A stretch of 64,000 nucleotides of DNA from Chrysaora quinquecirrha (taxonomy: Eukaryota; Cnidaria; Scyphozoa; Semaeostomeae; Pelagiidae): assembly GCA_014526335.1 (NCBI GenBank), contig JACTAT010000039.1, forward strand, positions 7,632,377-7,696,376, given 5' to 3'. A program made the position numbers and the translations under genes. Positions within the stretch are counted from its first letter, which is position 1, and each line of letters starts with the position of its first letter. Of this stretch, positions 9,432 through 22,000 are shown piece after piece. The notes beneath the pieces were generated by a model, which saw only the letters and a program-made list of their open reading frames with translations, did no database searches and was not told the DNA's origin.

Positions 9432-9503
9432 AGCAGAGTGGCGCAGCGGAAGCGTGCTGGGCCCATAACCCAGAGGTCGGTAGATCGAAACTACCCTCTG
9501 CTA
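9432..9503 (+). tRNA. tRNA-iMet(CAT) copy 36
   Basis: Consensus copy, last intact one. Confidence 0.92.
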
Positions 9504-9555
9504 CGTACAAATTTTCTCCGTTTTGTTCATTAATTAATTGGATATATCCATGCTA

Positions 9556-9600
9556 TATCCATAACCTAGAGGTCGGTAGATCGAAATTACCCTTTACCTT
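9556..9600 (+). pseudogene. decayed tRNA-iMet remnant
   Basis: The stretch CCATAACCTAGAGGTCGG and a following GATCGAAATTACCC match the anticodon-to-T-arm part of the tRNA with changes; the 5' half is missing. It marks the eroded right edge of the array. Confidence 0.75.
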
Positions 9601-9823
9601 TTACAAGTTTTCTCCTTTAAAGACGGTGATAGACTCAACTCAACTAACTAAATCATGTTCATTTAAATAGTCGGGTCAGTTCGCTTGAAATCTGATGCTT
9701 GTTGGAGGAATGCGTGGGCCATTAGTTAGAAAAAGAGGGGCCACTCGATCATGTTGAGTTGGGCGAGTTGATGTTACCTTTGAAACAATAAATGTTATAA
9801 AGTAAATGAAAATATGAAGTTAC
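9601..9823. other. intron sequence, nothing recognised
   Basis: Follows the donor of the SPRY exon on the minus strand. No gene found. The next SPRY-encoding exon is not visible between here and 3547. Confidence 0.4.
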
Positions 9824-10039
9824 CTATTTGCATTATTCCACTGCTGAATAACGATGCTTCATAATACCAACCACGAACATCATACTGACTTGGTATCAAA
9901 TGCTTGCCAATTGGATGTGATGCATTAGCACTTTCAAACGTCCAGTTTCCATTGTAAATTTCAAGCAGGTCATTGCTGATTATCATCGATGAAGTCAAAC
10001 TTCTCATTTCTAGTAAAACTGGCTCTTGAACCTGGCAAT
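9824..10039 (-). CDS. SPRY-domain exon (exon 7 of the ARM/ILEI/SPRY gene)
   Basis: 216 bp, acceptor ctttag|AT and donor ATAG|gtaact, phase 1 at both ends. It encodes DCQVQEPVLLEM..., then DVRGWYYEASLFSSGIMQIG. The WYYE..L.SSG.MQIG pattern is characteristic of SPRY domains, where the next residue is normally W; the following exon should supply it. Confidence 0.75.
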
Positions 10040-13000
10040 CTAAAGTGATGGGATACTTTAAATACATCTTTTAACTAACCATCTACAATTTCTGCCAGTC
10101 CTAATAGGAACATTCATAATATTATTCTGGAAGACAGCATGCTCAAGTGCCCCAATGTTTCTTAATCTGGGCGGGTTGTGATAGACAAAAGGTTCTTATT
10201 GGCAAAATCAGGGTCTAAGGAAGGTTTGATAATTCTTTTAACCCTGCTTACAGTTAGTTCAAAAATTGATAAATGACTGGCGAGAGTTTTTAATTCACAA
10301 AAACAGTTAACTGTACGTGCACAAGCAGAGTCAAGAAAGCTGCCTTAAAAGGACTTATCTAAGGCTCACCTTGATCATCTTGAACAGACGAAATTGGAGC
10401 GGTAGTCAGTTTGCTCATAATAGCAGCAATGATCATACCAAACTGTAGTTTCTTTGAATCCCTGCAACCAAGCATAACACACCACAGCACATGCAGTAGC
10501 TTAGACATGTCCGACTGCTCTTTAAGGTCTTTGACAGTCTTGTTTTTCAAACAAAAATAAAGCGTCATCAATGCATAATTAGTCATATTGAGAAGAGCCT
10601 CATCAAAATCTTCCAAATCAGCTGCAATGTCTTTAAGCGGAGATTTCGATCTTTGAGGTGCTTCTGTAAGGGCTCTAGATAGACTACCAGATCGGGTGGT
10701 TGGCCAGTCATTGGGATTAAACGCAGAGGAAGACCGTAAGCGCTGGGCAGATGCCATCCGTGGAATGTCAAAGAATAATCTTCCTTGTGATTCAGCAAAG
10801 TTGTCTTCTTCATTATCAGGCAAATTCGGCAAGTCTTCTTCTTCAAAATCATCATAATCATAATCATCTTCGTCTATTTCTCGGTCCACTTCACTTACGA
10901 TCCGCTTTGAAACGTCCGGACTTTTGCTTCTTTCGCTTGACCTCGACACTCGGTTATCATCGGTACTTTCGCAACGACTATGAGTAAGCCGACTTTCGTT
11001 TCGTTCATTTGAATTCGAGGCATGTCTCTCAGACCTGGAGACTGTAGGTACGGCTATACTTCCTTCAGAAGAGTATCGATCCTTATTTACCTGATATTTA
11101 CCAGGATGAGATTCAGGCACACCTTCGTTAGGCTTCACAGCCGATTCTACGTGTGATCCTGATGGTGTTTGCCTATCCCCTATAGCTCCGCTAAGAACTT
11201 CATTTCCATCGACATCACTCCCATGTTCACCCTCTCTTTCGTCTCCAAACGTCTTTTCGGAAGTAACTTGTGCGATTAAGGCCTCGATTTCGTTGATCTG
11301 TGTTAATGGTTCTCTTGACTTATCCTCTCTCTCCTTGCCAAAGTCACCAGACAGGGCGCTGTCTAATCGACGTTCGTTTTCCATGATAGAATCAAGCGCT
11401 ATTTCCCCGTCAGTAACACTGTTAGCCGAAACAGTTTTGCATCTTCGACTTGAAGCTGTTTCCCCGCCTTTTTCATTGCTGAAGAACACGTCATCGTTCG
11501 GCGAAAACAGACTCCTACGTCCAAATTTTCCCTCCGAATCAAAATCTCTGCCTTTCATTTCAGATATAAAAACATTACAGTTCGCGAACAAGAATGACTT
11601 AATCGCACCAGTCACAAAACTCTGCATTAGTTTATCATGGAATTCCGAGTTTGTACTCAGAGAATGGACGATCTTCAAGGCGCCAACACAATGTGCTATC
11701 ATCAATGGTTTCATGGAAAGTTGATCCGGCTCTAAACATGTAAAGGACCAGATTAACTCTGCCAAGTAATCCAGGAATCCAGCGGTAGATAGCATCACTA
11801 CAAACGAGGAAGAAAATTGAATTCCGGAGAAAAACGGTGAAGAAGTGGTAGCAAGCCTCTAAAAATTTGATAGCTTGTTCAGTTTTCGTTTGGCAGCATA
11901 TTTCAAGGTGCTGTGGCGTAGTGGTGTAATCCAGCTGACTCGTGGTGTCAGAAGTTCAGTGTGGTCAGGGTTCGAGCCCAGCCACGGTAACGTCACGGCC
12001 AGGGTCGAGGTCTCGATTAGTTAACCTACTACTGAGATCCTAGCGACTGGCGCTAAAACACCATTTCACCTTCACCCTTCACCTTCAAGAAGTCATCGCA
12101 AAAAAGCATCAGCAATCTCTTCTGTAATGGTTTAAAGCATAGGTAGTGTAGTGTGAGCTTAGCCCTAGGGTCTTTTAAATGCAAACTGTCCCGATCACTA
12201 TTGGCTATTCAAATAAAGGGCAGCAATAACAAATTACTCATGTGCAATGATTATATTTTGTTCTCTTTGGAAAAAGAAAACGAAAATTTCACACAAAAAT
12301 GTTGACACCAGATTGAGATTTACACAAAAGTTTGGTTCTAAGACAAATTTTCTTGCTCAGTTAATAGATTTGACCGTGAGAAATCGATCGGGGTAAAATT
12401 TTACACCCTTAATCATTTTTCATGGGCGGTCAAATCCATAAAAAATTGCGAAACTTTTAATCGCTATAAAGAAGCAAGAAGATTTGCTAAAATGAATCTG
12501 CTGAATTCGAAGCTGTGGTCAAAATGCTTCTTTGGTGCAATTTTTAAATTTTCGAAAACGAGACCCTTAGTTGAAAAGTTGTATTTAGAGCCAATCACTG
12601 ACCACCAACAGTAGTGATTATCCACTGCAGTATGCCAAAACTACCACCACAGCAAGCATAGTAACCCATCACAGGTATAGTGATTATCCACCACCGTACA
12701 TGAAAACTACCACCACAACAAGCATAGTAACCCACCGCAAGAAGTGATTATCCACCACAGTACACAGAAACTACCACCACAACAAGCATAATAACCCACC
12801 ACAATTACTGATTATCCACCACAGAACCGCTGGTGTTGATATTGAAAACTGTAATAATAATAACTGTAATAACGGTAAACAATAATTGTGAACGTTAGTC
12901 GAAAAGGTGTGTTCTTACCATTCTCCGTAGTACTACGTCATTAAAGCGCAGAAAAAGAAGAGGGTTCGTCGAAAGGGTTTGAGGGAAAGAAATCATACTT

Positions 13001-16000
13001 ACTGTGAATAACAGCCAGTCCAAGGTCAGTCGAGCTTGACCCAACAACAAAACTAATGAAAAGTTTAAATATCTGACAATTTATGCTGTCTTAGAAACAA
13101 AAACGAAGAACAGAAAATAAACAAACCTAAACTGATAGTTGCAGTTGCCATGACGTCATCGACATTTTGCTCCACAACAATTGGATCAATCGAATGGTCT
13201 TGATTTGCCTGGGCAAGTATACACCAAGCGCCAGCTTCTTTAAGACGTTCAATCTGTAGACCATATCTCTGTAGAAACGATAACAGCTCTCTGTTTGCCG
13301 TTCCTAAGAAAGAAGCAATACGTGGACAAACGATGCAGTAATTGAACTTTTTTCAGCAAGTTTTATTTGCAAATGGAAATACTTTACCACAGTGAAAGCA
13401 TTCAATAAGTTTCCAGAAATTACAAAAGATTAAGCTCAAAGAAGCTCTCAACACAAATGCAATGAACATGAAATCAGAAGTTACACACAAAGACCTTAGA
13501 GATTGATCGGGACGAGAACCACCATTGAAAGAAAGAAAAAAACACCTACACATAACCCACTATATAACCCATATAACCCACTCTAAGACCTAGTTCGTAA
13601 GATCTGCAGTTAATTCTTGCACAGCCAGACATAAATTTACCGAGTATTCTTGTTAACATTAATAGATTAAATGAAGGAATGAGTAAGGTTGCGAATAAGG
13701 TGATGCGAGCGCAATAAAAATATCGCCAGTAAGGAATTTAAGAATCATTGGAACAGGTTCTTAAGAATTCTGTGCATGCCATAATATTGCATTCATAAGA
13801 ATCGAGCATTCACTACACAGTCACAAATATATTAGCATTAGGCCCTGTCAGACGATCAAACATTGTTTGTTCAACATTTGAGATTTGCTTGTCAAGCAAA
13901 ATGTTTGACCGTTTGACCACGTCCAAAAACATTGATCGTCTAGCATTTTTTGCGTGCGTCAAGCAAAATTTGTTTTTGAACTTTTTCAAAAACATCAAGC
14001 CACAAATATTTCTTATTTTTGATTAACGAGCAATGTTTGATCGTTTGCCCGACTTTCCAACATTTCCAACGTTGCTTTTAAAACATTTCTTTTGCTTTTG
14101 AACAAATACAACAACTTGCAACGTTTCATCAACTAGAAACGTTTCTTAGCAACAAGGTGTTCGTGCTTGTGCATTAGCAATGACATCGTTGTTGGACAGC
14201 GAAGTTTTTGGACGTGGCCAACGGTCAAACATTTGTTGTAAAGAAATTTAAAATGTTGGACCAACAATGTTTGATCGTTTGGCCAGGTCCTTAAAATGAT
14301 TGTATCCAAATACAGGTTACCCAACTTCATACCAAAGAATCTTTTGGATACCCTATCTAAAGGCGCAAAATGTATAGGTTACCAGCCGTAGATAATGAAC
14401 TGGTCCCTCAAGGATACAATGTATAAAGCCATGGCTAAACGATCAAACATTGTTTGTCAAACATTTGAAATTCGCTTGTCAATCAATGTTTGAACGTTTG
14501 GCCACGTCCCAAAACTTGCTTGACAAGCCTAAATAAACAGAATTCGTTGCACGATGTTTGACGAAAAAGATGAAAAAGTTCAAAAACATTTTGACGAGCA
14601 TTGTTTGTCGACGTGGCCAAGCGGTAAAACATTTGATTGAGGAGGAAATTTTTAAATGTTTGACACAAAATGTTTGATCGTTTGGCCAGGGCAAAAGTAT
14701 GTGCTTAAAAATACCTTTGATAAATGAATTAACACTTCCTTGTGTTGTCAGCATTATAATCTCACATCTGCTGTATTCGCTCAATGCTTTCGTAAGTCTA
14801 GTAACACTAACAGGGTTGCTCGGATCAAATGTTTTTCCCTTACTCACTTTGAAGTCAAGAGAATTCAGAGTTACCATGTTGATGCCGTACTTCATGGGGC
14901 TGTACTCTTTTCCTCCTATTTTCATGCTTGAATCAGCACCAGATTTTAGTGTGATGTCTAGAGTTGCCTCTGAAATTAATAGGAACGTATAACGATATGG
15001 ATATGAATACACCATTGGTCTGAAGCAAAACCCGCAATGTCGCTTATGTGAAGAGCAAAAAGTCAATATAGGTTCTTATACCATGTTTCATAACGATTTA
15101 TATTTCAATAGTTGATATACCAGAAACACACAAGAAAAACTGATAACAGATCCCTCCGAAATCGTGTTTGGCAGCACCACGGAAGTTTAGCTTAAACTGC
15201 AGCAAAAATAGCCAAGACTTCAACCAACATAACAACGTTTGGTGCTGGGTGAGCCAATATCATCTTGGGTGATGTTGGATGAAGTTTGATCAGAATCGAA
15301 AATTCATCAAACATTTCAGAATGTTGGCTTCGTTTTGCCATCCATCCTTTATCGATTTATCGACAAAGAAAAGATCAAACGAAACCAAATAAGAGAGATT
15401 TCGCAGTAGTTCAAGATTCATTAGTCAAAACCTCATTTTTGATACGAAAGTTGCTTGATATCTTGTCTACGTTTAGCAAACCCGGCCTTGCAGCAGCAGC
15501 TGACATTCAGAAAAAAACTGGGTCAAATGTTTGATGGTTTAGAGTAGCGTTTCGCAAAGGCTTTAGCTGGCAAGTTGCAATACAGAGAAAAGAAAAATTT
15601 CTGTGCGAGACGTAAGGCCTGGCCAAAAGTAGCCACCATTTCACCAAAATCACCCACCATTCGTGTTACGCGAAATGCCGGCTACGTTTAGCCACCCATG
15701 CTTCAGCAGCAGCTGACATACAAGTAGTTGTGCGAAAAGTTGGGTTTATAATGCTGTCGACGTTTTGTCAGGGCTTTCACAAAAAAGAGAAATTACTCAC
15801 TCGAAAATCCAAGCATAACCAATGTCTTTGAGGCTTGAGATGGCCAACATGTTGGCTGAAAAATAGGCCAACAAGTTGGTACCGTACTTGTTGGTACCAT
15901 ACCATCACAATATCTGAGATGTTTTGGGTAGCTGATCTTTTGCAAACATGGTCGAAAAGGAAACAGCTGTTTGCTTACGGGTACCCAACGTACTGGGAAT

Positions 16001-19000
16001 GAAAGCAATGAACCTAGAAAAAGCAGAACTATATGTTTTGTCCAAGAGCTCGGAGGAAGCACTCTTGGTTGTTTGGTAGGGGTGTGAGGACAATGAAATA
16101 TTTTGCAGACCCACGGTCTAAGTCTATAAATGGCTTCGCTCCTGAGGTTTCATGAGGAATTCGTCTCCCTGTTTTATGAATCTGCGCATAATATCAACAC
16201 ATACGTTCATTTTTCATTCATGAAAACATGCAATGGCCAAAGGGCATTTTCCTCATGATGCCGTGGTTCGGGAAAACTTGGTGAAAAAACACACCCATTC
16301 TCAGGTAAAAATATTCAAAAAGCCTCAGGTTTAACCATGGAAAAGTAACAAGCTCTGGCCGCTAATCCCCACTACCCGAACATTTCTGGATGTCCCGTAA
16401 AAATGTTTTTAACATGAATAAGGCTCTTTCTAAGCGCAAGGTACGGCTCCTGAAAGCCCTTAACCTCTGTGTACCTCTTTGTACAGTACAGTGTATTCTA
16501 AGAGAGAAAGGGGGGAGTTCAGCACGCTTCACGGAGAACCGAGATTTTCATGAAGAATGTATTACTAAGCATTTGCAACTTGGCATTTCACGTTGCATGC
16601 TTGATACTCGTTCATGTTTCACGAAATTGTTTTTATTTCATTCGCGCTTCACATTAAAAAAAAAACACCACTGTTCACGTATCACAAAAATACATAATAA
16701 CCCTCCCACTTCTCAACAATGCATTTATTTTGTTAGCCTAATCATTGCAAGCATGGGATGGAAAGCATGACTACACTTAGTTTAGACTTGAGAAAGAAAC
16801 ATTTATATCTCGATTATAATAACAGTAAGCATATATACATCGATTGCTTCAAGTATTTACTTCACCATAGTTTATAACAGCCTTCAAACTTCAAGTTTTC
16901 ATTCATAAAATTGATTTATTATATCTAAATCCACATAAGTTGTTTTGTTTAAGTTATTCAAGTGGCTATAGATATGTATAAGGCTTTACTAAAGCAAACA
17001 TTACATGTGTGTCATATATACAACAGTATATACATTAATAACAACAAAGTAAGCACATAAAGCTAACCAGTTGTTAACTACCAATTCATCAATTCGTCAT
17101 AAATTACGCATACTGTAATATCATTCAAACTTAGAGTTAAAAACCTTTTAATCTTATATCTAAATCCACATAAGTTGTTTTGTTTAAGTTATTCAAGTGG
17201 CAATAGATATGTATAAGGCTTTACTAAAGCGAACATTATATGTGTGTCATATATACACCAGTATATACATTAATAATAACAAAGTAAGCGCATAAAGCTA
17301 ATCAATTGTTAACTACCAATTCATCAATTCGTCATACATTACGCATACTGTAATATCATTCAAACTTAGAGTTAAAAACCTTTTAATCTTGGCATACCGG
17401 AATTTGATGACCCGGGACGCAGGTGGGACCCGGGACGTGGGACTCAAGTGGGACGCGGGACCCGGGAGGGAAGTGGGACGCGAGACTCAAAACGGAAGTG
17501 GGACGTGGGACTCAGGTGGGACCTGCGACCCGGGACGGAAGTGGGACGCGGGACTCAGGTGGGTCCAGGGACCCGGGACTTAGGTGGGACCTGGGACTCA
17601 GGTGGGACCCGGGACCCGGGACTCTGGTGGGACCCGGGATGCGGGACTCAGGTGGGACGCGGGACTCAGGTGGGACCCGAGACCCGGGACTCAGGTGGGA
17701 CCTGGGACCTGGGACTCAGGTGGGCCCTAAGACTCAGGTGGGACCCGGGACGTGGGACGCAGGACTCGGGTGGGACCCAGGACACGGGACTCAGGTGGGA
17801 CCAGGGAAGCGGGACTCAGGTGGGACCTTGGACCTGGTAACGGAAGGGGACCTGAGACCTGGGAAGCAAGTTGGTCCTGGGACCTAGGACGCAGTTGAGA
17901 ACTTGGAACTGGGACGCATATTGGACCAGAAACCTGGAGCCAAGGACTCAGTTGGGACCTTAAACTCTGCGCAAGGATGGGGCCTGGGACAAGGTTTTGA
18001 CCTGGAAAGTGGTTGCTTGCTGGACCATTAGTAGGAAGTTTGACTAGAGAAATTTGATCACTTGATAGAAAAACTGAATCAACATAATTAAATATCTATG
18101 AAAATGCTTTTCACAAAAATGTTTAAAAAGTTACAAAATGAAACCAAAGTTCATAACCGTTCATTAATTTTTAGACTTAAATTCTACTCATAATGCCAAC
18201 GAACTAAGTGTAACAGAAAACGAGAATAAAACTCATGATTTTAGTAAACAAAAATGCGTTAAGTAACCATTATTGCAAACATCAGTTCGTGTGGATTATA
18301 AATTGATAATTGTGAACCAAAACAAGAAGAGAACTGTCTGCACGAAAAACGTGTGGTAGCTATTTGCATTTCGATATAAGTTTGCAGCGATAGAAAACTT
18401 CAAGAGAAAATGTCGTCCCAATAATAAACATACATTGTCATAAATGCCTGCGCCCTTTCTCTATATTTTATTAGAATAAGCAAGAGTTTGTTTCACATAC
18501 TGTATTATCACTTTAATTGCACTTGCATAGCGCACAACAATCAAATGTTTTCTTTGCAAATGATTGTTGTTCCTCCGCTACTGAAGCCTTTCTTGCTTCC
18601 TGAGCACAAAAAGATTTTGCGAAATTGTGGCATAGGAATTTAATTTTTGAATTGAAGATCTTGACTACACCGTTTGAATTACGAAGTATATATTAATGTG
18701 TCTCTTATTTTTATAACGTTACGCATGTTTGTTTCTTCTGTTGTTTTGTTATCTTAACTAGAACATCGTTAAAAAGGAAAATTCCCACCCTGTAAGGTTT
18801 ATGCCCTATAAAGTATGCACTGCCTTTCTCTAGGAGCCGCCATTCAAGGAATGTTGATGAAGCATGTCTAATTTCAACGAAAAAGGTTTCATTCTTCAAC
18901 TTCAATAATCATTTTTTTCGGTTTGGAATTCAAATCATCGCAGTGACTAACTTAATAGTTTCAAATCTCCAGACTCCAAATTTGTACAATAGGGGGAAAA

Positions 19001-22000
19001 TTGAGCAATAATGGTTACTTAACGCATTTTTGTTTACTAAAATCATGAGTTTTATTCTCGTTTTCTGTTACACTTAGTTCGTTGGCATTATGAGTAGAAT
19101 TTAAGTCTAAAAATTAATGAACGGTTATGAACTTTGGTTTCATTTTGTAACTTTTTAAACATTTTTGTGAAAAGCATTTTCATAGATATTTAATTATGTT
19201 GATTCAGTTTTTCTATCAAGTGATCAAATTTCTCTAGTCAAACGTCCTACTAATGGTCCAGCAAGCAACCACTTTCCAGGTCAAAACCTTGTCCCAGGCC
19301 CCATCCTTGCGCAGAGTTTAAGGTCCCAACTGAGTCCTTGGCTCCAGGTTTCTGGTCCAATATGCGTCCCAGTTCCAAGTTCTCAACTGCGTCCTAGGTC
19401 CCAGGACCAACTTGCTTCCCAGGTCTCAGGTCCCATTCCGTTACCAGGTCCAAGGTCCCACCTGAGTCCCGTGTCCCGGGTGTAATATAGTTGAATAAAA
19501 GACTGAGAAAGGACTCTTTGATTAGCCTCGTTTTAGTTATGCATAAATTATCATATTTGAATACCATGCGGTAGTTGCGAAGATGGTGTCTTAAGTTTCA
19601 TATACAAGCCATTAGGTACAGCGCGTCGCCCAAAATGAAAACAATAGAAAACTTCATGTAAAATAATGTGAACATGCGCAGAAACAAAAATCTACACTTA
19701 ACGGTTATTTGACAATGAAGAATCTATTTTATATCAATGTCAAGATTCTTGACATTGATATAAAGAATAAAAATAACCTTTACTGTGATTTAGTTTTGCT
19801 ATTTGGCTGGGATGGAGTTCCCCACCTCAGGGTTCGAAGTGGTGGAGTGGATGTATGCATTTTTGCAAAAATTGACGGGGGCAGAAAAACCGGAAGAGAA
19901 ATCATATCTTATTATTTCTGAATTGCGTCTAACGTGATGTCTATTATATTCTACTTGACCTGGACTTTGACCTCGATATGACAAAGTCTGTTGTGACTGC
20001 GAAATGACTTCGATAGGCCCTTTATTACCTCGAATAATTTGTTTGCTTTGTAATGTTGTTCAGTTTCAGTCAATATTTTTGTACATGTTTTGGTTGATTG
20101 AATCACAATCGTTTCTACTAATTATTTAATGGTGTTCGATGAAATTGACCTGTCTTCTTTTCAAAATAGATTCTTCATTATGGCCTAGTTCTAAAAGTTT
20201 CCTAATTTTGGTCCAATTTTAGTTCTAAAAGTTTCTTAACAGTTTCTAAATGAATTGAAATAAATTGCAGTAAAAACGACAAAAAACCTTCTGCGAGATA
20301 AAGGGACACCAATATTGCTTACAGATGCGAGAAATCGCACAGAATTAGCCACGCTGGTGCGAGAAGTCGCACGGAAATGCTTGAAAACTAATTACTACCT
20401 CCACAAATGTGAGTCAGTATGTTGGAAAACGGACGCAAAAATTTCTACAGTTTCTTAACTTCTTCCTCCTAGTTCTAAAAGTTTCTTAACTTTTTGGGTG
20501 TTTAGTTCTAGGTTTCTTATAAACCGGTTTCTTATAAAAAAACGTGTATTACATTTCACTTCAGTTGACCTTTACCAATACATCATACAGAATATTAGCT
20601 TTTTTTATACAACTATACCCTTCCAAATTAGACCATGGCTGGGATCAATCAGTTCTTCTATATCAGATACACATAGATACACTATATATTGTTAGTTTAA
20701 ATTTTGTTAACATTAGGTTAATGCTTGACGAAGAGCAAACTTCAAAGCACCATTATGCTTCAATTCGGTAATTTAAATAAGGCATCGATAATATCATGTT
20801 TAGAACCCACAAAATTGATTAACGTTATTCAAAGTGAAAAGTCAACGAAAGTTTACAGATTGAAAATACTTCGGACCAGATCAACGACTGCTGTTTTCAT
20901 TTTTCTGAGCTCTATCACGATTTGTTGCCTTGTGTCTGCCATACCAAGACCATAGATGAAAGGATTGGCTACAGTGTTTACTAGTGCCAGGATAATAAAT
21001 ACCGATCTGAATGCTGAGGCATCATTCTTCGTCTCAAAACCAACGGATATTATGTAGAAGGCCAACGGACACATGGAAACTACGTAAAAACCAATAACTG
21101 TACTTGCGACGACGGCAACTTTAATTTCAGCTTTTCTCATCTCGTTTTCCTCTGCTGCTGCTCCAAAATTATTGGCGGGAAGGACTTTCATTTTCTTACG
21201 AGACAGCAGATACAGGCGAACTTGAACACATGTGAGAACAGCAGCGCTTGTAATAACCACAGTAGTGTAAATGATACTTATTGATTTAGTTAAAACCAAG
21301 GCCACGGCAGTGTTGTTCGGCTCGTATCTTTCCTTGTCGAGAAATCCGCAGATGAAAGCAACTGCCCATATGCAGTACAATGCTCTGTCCACCAGTTTAT
21401 CGGTGACAATGTCATGTAACCGCAGGCAGTGAATGCATGCAATGTAGCGCTCATAAGACAACAGAAGGGTGCTTCCGCTTGCACTAACAACGGTTGAAAT
21501 AGCAAAAAACTCCAAGAATTTTCGAATCACTTGACAGCCAATTGAAGTGCTTTTTGCTTGGAAAATGAAGCTGAGAATATTAAGCAACGCCATCGAAGCA
21601 ATTTGAATGCTGTCAGAGATGTTCAAGCTGAGCAATATCTTATGACGAGGGAGCCTCAAGTCAAAACGCTGTACAAGAATTTTGAACATAAGAAAGTACA
21701 CTGGAAATGCTATCAATGCCACAAAAATAGCGAAGGATCCAGACGTCCTTCTCGTACAGCTATATGTTATAACAGCCGTGTCGTTGAATAGCGTATAGCT
21801 ACTACTCTTATTAGTTGTATTCATATTGTATATATGCTACAGTGAAACTAACTTCCCAACGACCAGTCTTGAAGTAAATGAGCACTGCAAAAACTATTTT
21901 ACCCCATGTAGCCTTGTTGGTGGGAAAATAAGCATTAAAGACCAGAAGGCACTCTGAATAAGCTTAAAGATTCATGAGCTCCAGATGACTTCGAATTAGA

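Larger units (their letters stand above)
3838..9600 (+). repeat. tandem array of 36 initiator tRNA-Met genes
   Basis: Direct repeat array with a period of 157 bp through about 7790 and 155-173 bp after that. Each unit holds one 72-nt initiator tRNA-Met gene plus an AT-rich spacer whose first bases include a TTTT Pol III terminator (tacaaattttct). Three spacer types occur: one with gcgtattgttgag, one with ctcgttttgttcag, and from about 7790 one with gttttgttcat(g/t)aattaat. All copies point the same way. Both ends are degenerate (tRNA 3' remnant at 3838-3848, decayed copy at 9556-9600). Confidence 0.95.
17402..19480. mobile_element. fold-back element with minisatellite-bearing inverted arms
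   Basis: Left arm 17811-18276 and right arm 19005-19470 are inverted copies of equal length (466 bp) with only a few mismatches seen. The outer part of each arm is a GGGACTCAGGTGGGACC-type minisatellite, extended on the left to 17402. The 728-bp spacer holds a PH-domain exon fragment. The structure resembles fold-back type DNA elements; no transposase is seen. Confidence 0.8.

Noticed and set aside
3838..9600. CRISPR-like regular repeats
   Set aside because: The repeats are tRNA genes with eukaryotic Pol III features; spacers are homologous to one another, and the window is animal DNA.
11293..11724. Plus-strand ORF of 143 aa
   Set aside because: Shadow of the minus-strand exon 10370-11797.
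17389..17887. Gly/Thr/Asp-rich repeat proteins on the plus strand
   Set aside because: Translation of the GGGACTCAGGTGGGACC minisatellite; all three frames look similar.
20544..20955. Small plus-strand ORFs antisense to the GPCR 3' ends
   Set aside because: They overlap GPCR coding sequence and shared flank, and recur only because the unit is duplicated.
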